64,000 nucleotides of DNA from Saccharicrinis sp. (lineage in GTDB: Bacteria; Bacteroidota; Bacteroidia; Bacteroidales; Marinilabiliaceae): NCBI GenBank assembly GCA_024635555.1, contig JAGXIO010000081.1, positions 17,516-81,515 on the forward strand, written 5' to 3'. A program made the position numbers and the translations under genes. Numbering within the stretch: position 1 is the stretch's first letter; every line of letters starts with the position of its first letter. The notes under the pieces are model-generated. The model was not told the origin of the DNA, ran no database searches, and was given only the letters and a program-made list of their open reading frames with translations. Below are positions 9,767 through 19,230 of the stretch, piece after piece.

Positions 9767-12700
9767 ATGTATCTAATCAATAAATTATTTATAATCTTGA
9801 TATTAGTTTGCCTTCCTCGGGTAGCTTTAGCACAAATTGTTAACTACCATGGGGCACCTGACATCCAAAATTTCGATCCAAACATTGAAACGGGTGGCAA
9901 ATATATATGGGCTGTATGTCAGGATAAAAGGGGTGTGCTATTTTTTGGCGATGGAGAGGGAGTTATAGAATATGACGGAACCTCCTGGCGAAGACATCCA
10001 GTACCCAATAATTCGGCAGTAAAAAGTTTGGCCACAGATTCCACAGGAACTATATATGTTGGTGGAAATAATGATTTCGGATATTTGAAACCGGATTCTG
10101 TTGGTTCTTTAAAATATCATTCGTTAAATCACCTAGTACCGGGCAACACCCCTTTTTATCGTAGTGTTTGGGAAATTTTTATTACAGAACAAGGCGTATA
10201 TTATATTTGTCAGAATAAAATATTTAGGCTTGTAAGCGGCAATGTAGAAGTTATTGCGGTCGATTTGGAACCCGTTTGTGCAGCCTATGCCAACGGCACT
10301 ATTTATGTTGTTGACAAAACGATGGGTATGGTCACTATCGATGGCAACCAATTAACACCTTTGCCAAATTACAATGTTGAATATCTGCGAAAATATGGCT
10401 ATTTCTTTGTTAACCCTATCTCGGCTGATGAAGTGGTTATATCCTTTAGCAGAAGGGATCATATTTATAAATACAACACGTCCTCTCACAAATTAGACAC
10501 CATAGCACTACCCAAACAGACCGCACTGTTTTTACAAAACAACTTTGGATTCGATGTGCTATATTTAGACAATGGCACAATAGCTTTCAGCACCTCAATG
10601 TCTGGCATTGCCATTTTAAACACAAACTGGGAAATAATCAGCATCATTAACGAGGAGCGAAATTTAATATCTAACTCCATACACTCCTTATTTGCAGATA
10701 AAGATAAAAACCTTTGGGCACTCCATAAAAAAGGCATTTCACGCATTGACATTAGTTACCCAGCTCTATTTTATGGTAAACGGCAAGGAATTGAAGCCAA
10801 CGTAACAGCAACTGCGGTGCACAATGGAATTCAATATATAGGTACCGAGGATAAATGCTTTTACTTGCCACCATACCAATTAAGTTTGAAAGACGATAAC
10901 CATAAAGCTTTACAAATAAACAAACTCAATGATGCCCATCAGTTTCTTGATGTAAATGGGCACCTGCTCCTTTGCAACTGGATGTCTCTTTCTGAAATAA
11001 ATAAAAATATCGCACACCGCATATACAGCGAAAGGGAAAGAATTTATTGCGCTGCCTACGACCAACGTTATCCAAATAAAATAGCATTAGGACAAAATGA
11101 CAAAGTAGTGATTTGCACTTTTAAGGATAGCGGAATCAATAATCCTATTGAATTGATAAGCACGTTTAATATTGACGATAAACTCAGTCAAATCAGGTCC
11201 ATGGTTTTTGACAACGAAGGTAAGCTATGGCTCGCATCGTACAACGAAGGTATTACTTGTGTAAAATTTAATAGCGATGATTTAAAGGATTATACCATTC
11301 TCCGGTTTTCGGAAGATAATGGTCTCCCTAGGGAAATTCAGGAGGCATTCGTAAATAATTTTAATGGCAATATTAATATATTTACATCAAAGGGGGTATA
11401 CAAGCCCATATCGGCTAAAAACGGCCTTGGGGAACAATCTTTCCTATTTACCCACGACACTCGCTGGGGTAACACGTTTACCCGTGATTCGTGCGGAATA
11501 AAAATAGCCAGACAAATAAACAAGAACCAATTTTTTATCCTTAGTGATAAGATAGGCATATTAACATTTACCCAAGACTCAGCCGTACTTGAGTACAAAC
11601 CGTTTCTTAAACTTAAAAATATAAGTTCAGTTTCTATCACAGACAATAGATACATCAACTTTGGTGGACCAGGGTATTTAGGTGTATATGATACCTGGAG
11701 TAAAAAAGACGTTGATAAATCTTTTAATGTACTCATCCGAAAAGTAAGTATTTTGCCCAACGACTCGCTTTTATTCAACGGGTCTTATCTTGCTTCCGAT
11801 GGCAAAAGTGTGGTGCTTTCACAATCCAATGACTATATCCCAGTTTTAGACAAAAGGTTTAACTCCTTGAAATTTAATTTCAGCGCCAATTACCTCGAGT
11901 CGCCGCATCGAAACCAATATAGGTATATGATAGAGGGTTTTGATAAAGATTGGAGCAGCTGGTCAACTGAGCCATCTGCCACCTACACCAATATACCCTA
12001 TGGAACCTATACTTTTAAAGTTATGGGTAAAAATGTTTACGACATGCAAAGCCCAGTTAGCACTTATAAATTTAACATCATGCCCGCATGGTATCAAACC
12101 AAATGGGCATACCTACTGTATTTTTTAATAAGCGTATTATTTATCCTGCTTATTGCTAAGTTGTACAGTCGTAACTTAAGCCGACAAAATTTAAAACTAG
12201 AAAAATTGGTAAAAATTCGTACCATCGAACTACAGGACTCTGTGGATAAGTTAAAGGATACGCAATCGAGCCTTATGCAGCAGGAAAAAATGGCTTCGTT
12301 GGGTATTTTAACGGCAGGTGTGGCTCACGAAATCAACAACCCACTAAACTATATTCTAGGTGGATACACCGGATTGCAGGCATATTTTGAGGAAAAAAAA
12401 GAGCTGGATGAAGACATAGAGATACTTTTAAACAGCATAAAAACTGGCGTGGACAGGGCGGCAGAGATTGTTTCTGGGTTAAACCAGTTCAGCAGAACTA
12501 GAAAAAACCTCGACGAACAATGTGATATACATTCTATCCTGGACAACAGTATATTAATGATTCAACATTTATTGAATAACCGCATAGAACTAATAAAGAA
12601 TTTACACGCCGAATCATCCTTCGTTATGGGTAACGTTGGGCAGCTTCATCAGGTTTTTATCAATATTTTGATTAATGCCTGCCAAGCTATACCTAATTCG

Positions 12701-12958
12701 GGAACTATAAGGGTTACCACAGGAGTTAGAGGAGACCAAATAAAAATTATAATATTTGACAATGGTGTGGGTATCGAACAAAAAAATCTTGCAAAAATTA
12801 CGGATCCCTTTTTCACCACCAAAGAAGCGGGACAGGGAACTGGTTTAGGACTTTATATCAGTTATAAGATTGTGAAGGAACACAAAGGAAAATTGTCAAT
12901 TAGGTCGAAGCCGGGAGAAGGAACGCATGTTACTATTTCGCTTCCCGTTGCCAAATAA
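9767..12958 (+). CDS. Sensor histidine kinase with two-component-regulator beta-propeller and Y_Y_Y domain
   Basis: Signal peptide, propeller repeats (GNLWA/LWLASYNEGI), Y_Y_Y region (YRYMIEGFDKDWSSWSTEPSATYTNIPYGTYTFKV), TM, HisKA MASLGILTAGVAHEINNPLNYI, HATPase FDNGVGIEQKN...TGLGLYIS. ATG at 9767 preferred over track start 9752. Confidence 0.92.
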   Translation: MYLINKLFIILILVCLPRVALAQIVNYHGAPDIQNFDPNIETGGKYIWAVCQDKRGVLFFGDGEGVIEYDGTSWRRHPVPNNSAVKSLATDSTGTIYVGGNNDFGYLKPDSVGSLKYHSLNHLVPGNTPFYRSVWEIFITEQGVYYICQNKIFRLVSGNVEVIAVDLEPVCAAYANGTIYVVDKTMGMVTIDGNQLTPLPNYNVEYLRKYGYFFVNPISADEVVISFSRRDHIYKYNTSSHKLDTIALPKQTALFLQNNFGFDVLYLDNGTIAFSTSMSGIAILNTNWEIISIINEERNLISNSIHSLFADKDKNLWALHKKGISRIDISYPALFYGKRQGIEANVTATAVHNGIQYIGTEDKCFYLPPYQLSLKDDNHKALQINKLNDAHQFLDVNGHLLLCNWMSLSEINKNIAHRIYSERERIYCAAYDQRYPNKIALGQNDKVVICTFKDSGINNPIELISTFNIDDKLSQIRSMVFDNEGKLWLASYNEGITCVKFNSDDLKDYTILRFSEDNGLPREIQEAFVNNFNGNINIFTSKGVYKPISAKNGLGEQSFLFTHDTRWGNTFTRDSCGIKIARQINKNQFFILSDKIGILTFTQDSAVLEYKPFLKLKNISSVSITDNRYINFGGPGYLGVYDTWSKKDVDKSFNVLIRKVSILPNDSLLFNGSYLASDGKSVVLSQSNDYIPVLDKRFNSLKFNFSANYLESPHRNQYRYMIEGFDKDWSSWSTEPSATYTNIPYGTYTFKVMGKNVYDMQSPVSTYKFNIMPAWYQTKWAYLLYFLISVLFILLIAKLYSRNLSRQNLKLEKLVKIRTIELQDSVDKLKDTQSSLMQQEKMASLGILTAGVAHEINNPLNYILGGYTGLQAYFEEKKELDEDIEILLNSIKTGVDRAAEIVSGLNQFSRTRKNLDEQCDIHSILDNSILMIQHLLNNRIELIKNLHAESSFVMGNVGQLHQVFINILINACQAIPNSGTIRVTTGVRGDQIKIIIFDNGVGIEQKNLAKITDPFFTTKEAGQGTGLGLYISYKIVKEHKGKLSIRSKPGEGTHVTISLPVAK

Positions 12959-13039
12959 GGCGATACGTTAAGTTATATATTTAGTAGAGTTGACCTTTAA
13001 ATAAAGCCGTCCGTAATTTCAATCGATTGTTAGACTTTA

Positions 13040-13087
13040 CCTGCCAGCCTGCAAGCTGGGATAATAACTGCCGGCAGGCTGGCGGGG
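13040..13087. repeat. REP-like hairpin
   Basis: CCTGCCAGCCTGC ... GCAGGCTGGCGGGG near-perfect inverted repeat in an intergenic region. Confidence 0.7.
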
Positions 13088-13255
13088 ACATTAGACTAAT
13101 TTACAAGATGCTCTAATTTAATAGTTTAGCACACTTGAGCTGTTTTGTCAATCATTTTGTTATCACTGTCTTACGGAATGTAAACGAACAATTATAATGT
13201 TATTGCTACCCAAAATAGCAGTGCATACTTATTTTACCCCCAAACACTTACCCAT

Positions 13256-14479
13256 TTGAACGACATATTTATTTTTAACCCCACGGGAGAAATGGCTATA
13301 GCCAATGGATTGTTAAGCTATATGCCTCCCAAGTCGCTTATACAGTTCGAAAAAGATTTGGCTTTTCTCCCCTCCTTTTTTGCGATGGAAGGAGATATTG
13401 TAATTACCCCTGAACTCCCCAATTCCAGTTTTGTGGAGCAATGGCATAAGCTGGGACTTCCAATAATGCGCTATGCCGATACACTAAAAAACCTTGAAAA
13501 AGCCTATAAACATATCAAACCCTGGAGTTGGACACCGGCAATGCATCACAAAACAAAGCATTTGAAACAATACGGAAATACATCTTTTAAACAATCGCCC
13601 AATTTTACATGGCAACCAAGTAATAGATGTTTTTTCAGCCGCGAAACTACCAATACGGTTCAACGATATCTTTGTCAGGAAAACACAGATGAAAACTTTA
13701 TTGCCCTTGAAACACCAGCCCTGAGTTTTACCAGTTTGGACGAGTTTAATACCTGGTTTGCCCATCAAGATGCCGTCATCCTTAAAATGCCCTGGAGCTC
13801 CTCGGGCAGAGGTATTCATGTGATTGACCCATCTAAGGGACTCAATGCAAATTACCAATGGATACAAGGAGCAATAAAGCAACAAGGCTTTATTACCGCT
13901 GAACCTTTGCTGGACAAGGTATTTGATTTCTCCTTTCAATTCAATTTGAAACAGGACGGAGAGATAGTTTTTACGGGGATATCCTACTCCATAAACGATG
14001 ACAAACAGCACTTTATTGGTGGCAACATAAACTGGCCTCACCACAAGGACGAAATAAGTGAGTTTTTAAGTCCTACGTATATTAACTTGGCAGCCAAGCA
14101 ATTAATACAAGCGCTGCGTAAAGTTGAACCGCATCATCATTACGAAGGGCCTATTGGCATCGACGCTATTATTTATAAAAACCTTGACGGCTATTTAAAA
14201 ACACATCCATGTATAGATATCAATTGGCGATATAATATGGGCTTGGTAAATATTGCATTGCCCAAATTTGTGCATAGCCGTTCCTATGGCATGTGGAAAA
14301 TATCTTCCTTTTCCTTGGATGGATGGAACAACTTTATAAAACAGAACCAAACATCAAAACCCCTAATTATAGCTAATGGTAAAATAGTTAGCGGTTTTAT
14401 ACCTATAACGCCGCCAAGCTCACAAGCCAGATTTGGGGTTTGGATGGAAGTTTGGGAAAAACCGCTCATGCAGGCATAA
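13256..14479 (+). CDS. Conserved hypothetical protein with ATP-grasp-like features (TTG start)
   Basis: VILKMPWSSSGRGIHVID (ATP-grasp-like Gly-rich loop), GFITAEPLLDKVFDFSFQF, GPIGIDAIIY...PCIDINWRYNMG (metal-binding-like D/N). No family name recognised. Confidence 0.6.
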   Translation: MNDIFIFNPTGEMAIANGLLSYMPPKSLIQFEKDLAFLPSFFAMEGDIVITPELPNSSFVEQWHKLGLPIMRYADTLKNLEKAYKHIKPWSWTPAMHHKTKHLKQYGNTSFKQSPNFTWQPSNRCFFSRETTNTVQRYLCQENTDENFIALETPALSFTSLDEFNTWFAHQDAVILKMPWSSSGRGIHVIDPSKGLNANYQWIQGAIKQQGFITAEPLLDKVFDFSFQFNLKQDGEIVFTGISYSINDDKQHFIGGNINWPHHKDEISEFLSPTYINLAAKQLIQALRKVEPHHHYEGPIGIDAIIYKNLDGYLKTHPCIDINWRYNMGLVNIALPKFVHSRSYGMWKISSFSLDGWNNFIKQNQTSKPLIIANGKIVSGFIPITPPSSQARFGVWMEVWEKPLMQA

Positions 14480-14599
14480 TCGCAGTGTTAATAATTTGCA
14501 CATAGCAGCGTACAACAAATTTGTTTTTGAGGATACTGAACATTTGCTTTTTTTATTAAAATAACGCACTTTTACCAACCATTTTATAAAAGTAGAATA

Positions 14600-15349
14600 A
14601 TGACCGTTTCTATTATAACCGCCACCTACAACGCCGGCAACACATTGGAAAGTGCCATACTTTCGGTTATCAACCAAACCCATCCCCATATAGAATATAT
14701 CCTAATTGACGGCGGTTCAACCGACCAAACACTCACCATTGTCGAAACCTACAAACCTTTCATCCATCATTTTGTTTCGGAACCCGATAAAGGCATATAC
14801 GATGCCCTAAACAAAGGTATAAAAATGGCCACTGGCGATGTGATAGGTTTTTTACATGCCGACGACCTGTTGGATGATGACACCACGGTGCAAAATATAG
14901 TGGAGGAATTTGAAAGGACAAAGGCCGATGCCATCTATGGAGATTTGGAGTATGTGCAATTTCAAAATCCGGAAAAAGTAGTCCGATACTGGCAAAGCAA
15001 AGCCTATAAGCCTACACTGTTAAAGACAGGCTGGATGCCACCTCATCCTACCTTGTTTCTTAAAAGCTTTGTATTTAAAGAGATAGGTGGTTTTAAACTC
15101 AATTTTAAAATTGCTGCCGATTACGATTTTATTCTACGTTTTTTTTCGAACGGCACTTACTTTGCCGAATACGTTCCCATGGTAATAACCCGCATGAGGG
15201 TGGGTGGCACAAGTAATAAAAGCCTTAAAAATATCCTTATAAAATCGAAAGAAGACTTGCGGGCACTCAAACAAAATAAGGCTGGCAACGTATTATCCCT
15301 ACTTTGGAAAAATCTTTCTAAATTGCCTCAATTTTTAAAGCGTAATTAA
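14600..15349 (+). CDS. Glycosyltransferase family 2
   Basis: TVSIITATYNAGNTLESAILSVINQTHPHIEYILIDGGSTDQT and HADDLLDDD motifs. Confidence 0.93.
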   Translation: MTVSIITATYNAGNTLESAILSVINQTHPHIEYILIDGGSTDQTLTIVETYKPFIHHFVSEPDKGIYDALNKGIKMATGDVIGFLHADDLLDDDTTVQNIVEEFERTKADAIYGDLEYVQFQNPEKVVRYWQSKAYKPTLLKTGWMPPHPTLFLKSFVFKEIGGFKLNFKIAADYDFILRFFSNGTYFAEYVPMVITRMRVGGTSNKSLKNILIKSKEDLRALKQNKAGNVLSLLWKNLSKLPQFLKRN

Positions 15350-15359
15350 CATACCTATC

Positions 15360-16973
15360 ATGAAGCTATTCTGCGCCACAATAATTCTGATTTCGACCTT
15401 GCTACTTTTCGGTAATCCTATTTCTGCACAAAAAATAAGCTATTACAACAATCCGGATTTCAACCCCTTTGGAAGTGTGATTTACTGTCCCGGAACCAAC
15501 ATCCATACTTCGGTGCACTCCTATAACATGAAAAGCATTTATGCACTCACTAATGTGGATTCACTATTGTACGATGGATTAAAGGTGCCCGCAGGTAAGC
15601 TTAATTTTTGGCAAAGAATTTTTCATGATGATTTATTAAAATGGGAAGATAAGGACGTTAGCATAAAAATAAACCCGCTATTCGATTTTGGCGTGGGCAA
15701 AGAGCTGGAAGAAGGTAAAAGCACCTGGAATAATACGCGGGGCATTTTTATAGAGGGCACCTTGGGCAAACACTTTTATTTTTATACTGATTTTCTAGAA
15801 AACCAGTCGGCCTTCCCTAATTACATGGATGATTTTGTGCAGGAACGAAAAGTAGTTCCAGGCCAAGGGAAGAGCAAAACTTTTGGGCAAAACAACCATG
15901 ATTACGCACAATCCACCGGTTTTATATCCTTTAATCCTGCTAAGTGGTTCAATATTCAGCTGGGCAATGGCAAGCACTTTATAGGCGATGGATACCGTTC
16001 ATTACTCCTTTCTGATAATTCGTTCAGTTATCCTTATCTGAAATTCACTGCCGACTTTAACAAAGTACACTATCACGTGATGTGGGCTCAGCATCGTGAC
16101 TTAAATATAGACCCTGCATTGGAAAGTAACGATGCTCGATATCTGGAAAAATACTCCGCCTCGCATTATCTTACCGTAAATATAGGTCAACGCCTTTCGG
16201 TGGGTGCTTTTGAAAGTGTGGTGTGGGCCGCTCAAGACACCATGGGACAGCGAAATTTTGACCTGTCGTACCTCAATCCCATCATTTTCTTTCGACCCGT
16301 TGAATATTCGTTGGGCTCACCCGATAACATGACAATGGGCTTGAATGCCAAATATATTGTGGGTAACAACAGTGCTCTTTACGGTCAGTTTGTTATGGGC
16401 GAGTTTAAGTTTGACGAAGTATTTTCCGGCAACAAGTGGTGGGCCAACAAGCAAGGTTTTCAAATAGGTTTTAAGAGCTTTAATATGCTGGGCATTAACA
16501 AACTCGACTTCCTGACCGAATATAACCAGGTTAGACCTTACACCTACTCGCACCGCGAAACCATAACCAATTACGGACATTATAATCAGGAGCTGGCGCA
16601 TCCACTTGGAGCCAACTTCCGCGAAAGTGTTACCAAGATTAAATACCAGTACCGCCGTATTGTTTTTAATGGCGAGGTAATGGTGGCTATGTATGGCAAA
16701 GATTCCGATGACAACATTAGCTATGGCAAAAATATTTATCAAAACAACCAAAAACGTCCGGGTGATTATGGGCATACCATTGGCCAAGGACTCAAAACCA
16801 ATCTATTATATGCCGAAGGCAGCGTAAGTTATTTAATCAACCCCCGCAATAATTTTAATATTGCCGGCGGTATCCGCATCCGCAAAGAGCCGAACGACAT
16901 GGAAACCAAGAACACCCAACAAGTATGGTTTGCCATACGAACATCAATAAAAAGTATTTATACCGATTTTTAA
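15360..16973 (+). CDS. Outer-membrane beta-barrel-like protein (RemB/Wzi-like)
   Basis: Signal peptide; LGNGKHFIGDGYRSLLLSDNSFSYPYLKF and repeated aromatic beta-strand patterns; resembles the RemB/capsule-assembly barrel group. Confidence 0.55.
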   Translation: MKLFCATIILISTLLLFGNPISAQKISYYNNPDFNPFGSVIYCPGTNIHTSVHSYNMKSIYALTNVDSLLYDGLKVPAGKLNFWQRIFHDDLLKWEDKDVSIKINPLFDFGVGKELEEGKSTWNNTRGIFIEGTLGKHFYFYTDFLENQSAFPNYMDDFVQERKVVPGQGKSKTFGQNNHDYAQSTGFISFNPAKWFNIQLGNGKHFIGDGYRSLLLSDNSFSYPYLKFTADFNKVHYHVMWAQHRDLNIDPALESNDARYLEKYSASHYLTVNIGQRLSVGAFESVVWAAQDTMGQRNFDLSYLNPIIFFRPVEYSLGSPDNMTMGLNAKYIVGNNSALYGQFVMGEFKFDEVFSGNKWWANKQGFQIGFKSFNMLGINKLDFLTEYNQVRPYTYSHRETITNYGHYNQELAHPLGANFRESVTKIKYQYRRIVFNGEVMVAMYGKDSDDNISYGKNIYQNNQKRPGDYGHTIGQGLKTNLLYAEGSVSYLINPRNNFNIAGGIRIRKEPNDMETKNTQQVWFAIRTSIKSIYTDF

Positions 16974-17009
16974 GGGGGTCACTTGTAAATTTCATGCTGA
17001 ATCTGCCCA

Positions 17010-17216
17010 GCAAAGGGCTGAAAGCCCGTTCTGTAACAGCCTATGGCGTTTGCCATAGGTATTGCGTAAAGCGCAAACAAGGGCTGAAAGCCAGGCCTGT
17101 ATTGCATCTCCCCGTAGTGATAAATTACAGATCGGGCTTTCAGCCCTCAATTACATCCCATGCCTTACCTATGGCTGGCGCCATAGGTTGCAACAGGTTG
17201 CTCTTACAGAGCTTTG
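17010..17216. repeat. Multi-hairpin repeat, copy 1 (REP/BIME-like)
   Basis: GGGCTGAAAGCCC, CCTATGGCGTTTGCCATAGG, TTGCGTAAAGCGCAA, CCTATGGCTGGCGCCATAGG hairpins; near-identical copy at 17900-18105. Confidence 0.9.
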
Positions 17217-17235
17217 AGCTTTCAGCACCTATCTT

Positions 17236-17682
17236 CTAATCCCATACATATCTCTCATCATAATCAATCCCGTATTCCCTAAAAAACAATCTCATTTCAT
17301 CCTTAAATGTAGTTTTATCATGATGACTTGGTTGATTCTGAATATATCTTTTCACAACATCAACCTTTGAAGCACTAACCGAAAAAATACCATATCCTCG
17401 TTGCCAACTAAAACCATCGACCCCTTTTTCCTTTATGAGTTTAGAAGATGGGGTCTTTACGTTTGAAACTAAATCAGACATAGTGAGAGTTCGGGGAAGT
17501 GTGCATAAAATATGGACATGATCCGGATTAACATATAACTCAAAAGTAAATGATCCAATATTACTCAATACAGTAACAAAATACGCTTGTACCTCCATAC
17601 GGATATCCTCGGATATAAACGCTTCTGCATTCTTTGTCGAAAACACAACGTGAATGTAAACTTTGGCTAATGATTGCGACAT
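17236..17682 (-). mobile_element. IS200-like / REP-associated tyrosine (Y1, HuH) transposase
   Basis: MSQSLAKVYIHVVFSTKN..., HuH motif PDHVHIL, putative catalytic Tyr in VDVVKRYIQNQPSHH, C-terminus YGIDYDERYVWD. Confidence 0.92.
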
Positions 17683-17899
17683 AACATATAGTTTTAGAAA
17701 TTTTACATGCTCTTAAATTTACCGTTTTATATTATGTAACCCACAAATTGCGTAGTAAATCTTTAAAATACTTTATTAAGCCGAGTGCCTAAAAATCTTT
17801 ATTTCCCATCAAACGTTGGGTTGCAGCCTGGCAACCATAGGTAAAAGCTACCCGGCACAGGGCAGAAAGCTATCCCGTTATATTCGTCACCTGTAACAG

Positions 17900-18105
17900 G
17901 CAAAGGGCTGAAAGCCCGTTCTGTAACAGCCTATGGCGTTAGCCATAGGTATTGCGCGAAGCGCAAACAAGGGCTGAAAGCCAGGCCTGTATTGTATCTC
18001 TCCGTAGTGATAAATTACAGATCGGGCTTTCAGCCCTCAATTACACCCATGCCTTACCTATGGCTGGCGCCATAGGCTGCAACAGGTTGCTCTTACAGAG
18101 CTTTC
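17900..18105. repeat. Multi-hairpin repeat, copy 2 (REP/BIME-like)
   Basis: Same orientation and order of hairpins as 17010-17216, with only a few substitutions by eye. Confidence 0.9.
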
Positions 18106-18112
18106 ACACTGT

Positions 18113-19108
18113 TTAAATAATCTCCGCAATACCATCAACCCATAAATCGGAATCGTTGAGGCTTTCGACCAATTGAAGCTTCTGTCCTCCGTTTTTCATA
18201 AAATCTTCGTTATACTCCCATCCTATCTCCACTACGGTTTCGAGGCAATCGGTTACAAAGGCCGGCGAAACCACCAACACTTTTTTATTGCCTTTTTTTA
18301 CGAGCTCTTCCAAAATCACATCAGTAAAGGGCATTAACCAATTCTTATCCAATCGGCTTTGAAAGGAAACAGTATATTTTTCTTTAGCCAAACCTAATTC
18401 TTTGGCCAGCAATCTGGTGGTTTGGTAACAAGTGGCCTTATAGCAATTTTTACCATGTTCGGGCATCGCCACATGGCAAGTGCATTGCGGACTATTGATG
18501 CCCGGATGAATTTTATTGACCTGCCTATCGGGCAAGCCATGGTACGAAAATACCACATGATCGTAATTATCCACATCGTGCTTTTGAATATTGTGCACAA
18601 AAGCGTTTATAAAAGCAGGGTGGTTGTAAAATTGATCCACAAATTTTACATCTGGCTTTTTACTCCAACTTTTAAGTTCTTTGTTCACCTTATTAATGGT
18701 TGACAAAGTGGTTGATGTGGCATAATGCGGATAATGGGGCAACACAATCAGTTCATCGTAATTCTTTTCCTTTATTTCTGATAACACGCTCTTTACGGAT
18801 GGATTGCCATAACGCATGGCCGAATACACATCGTACTCTCCTTTGAATTTTTCATTCAGTTTTGCAACCAATCGTTCTTGATAAAACAAAAGTGGAGAAC
18901 CGTCCTTTGACCATAGCCGTTTGTAAAGACTGGTAGAATTGTTAAGTCGAAAAGGGATGATAATCCCGTTAACCAATATTTTCTGCCATAACCATGGAAT
19001 ATCAATCACGAGTCTATCATTCAAAAACTCAGTCAAGAATCTTCGTACAGCTTTTTTTTCTGGTTTATCAGGTGTGCCTATATTAATGATTAACAATGCT
19101 TTGCTCAT
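18113..19108 (-). CDS. hemH: Ferrochelatase
   Basis: LLIINIGTPDKPEKKAVRRFLTEFLND, VVFSYHGLPDRQ, CHVAMPEHGKNCYKATCYQTTRLLA, SFQSRLDKNWLMPFTD. Confidence 0.95.
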   Translation of the reverse strand: MSKALLIINIGTPDKPEKKAVRRFLTEFLNDRLVIDIPWLWQKILVNGIIIPFRLNNSTSLYKRLWSKDGSPLLFYQERLVAKLNEKFKGEYDVYSAMRYGNPSVKSVLSEIKEKNYDELIVLPHYPHYATSTTLSTINKVNKELKSWSKKPDVKFVDQFYNHPAFINAFVHNIQKHDVDNYDHVVFSYHGLPDRQVNKIHPGINSPQCTCHVAMPEHGKNCYKATCYQTTRLLAKELGLAKEKYTVSFQSRLDKNWLMPFTDVILEELVKKGNKKVLVVSPAFVTDCLETVVEIGWEYNEDFMKNGGQKLQLVESLNDSDLWVDGIAEII

Positions 19109-19230
19109 ATATTTTTAGATTATTACCTACCAGTTGGCAGGCTAGGATAATAGATTAGAGACAAGAAGATAATGGTATTGAAGGCTTATCTAATGGAATA
19201 CTAAATTTCAACTTACTTCTAACATCACCC

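Noticed and set aside
13484-14044. 186-aa reverse ORF inside the ATP-grasp-like gene
   Set aside because: Antisense shadow ORF; sense protein has coherent motifs.
16925-17239. 104-aa forward ORF spanning the repeat
   Set aside because: Translation of the hairpin repeat itself (LPSKGLKARSVTAYGVCHRYCVK...); artefact.
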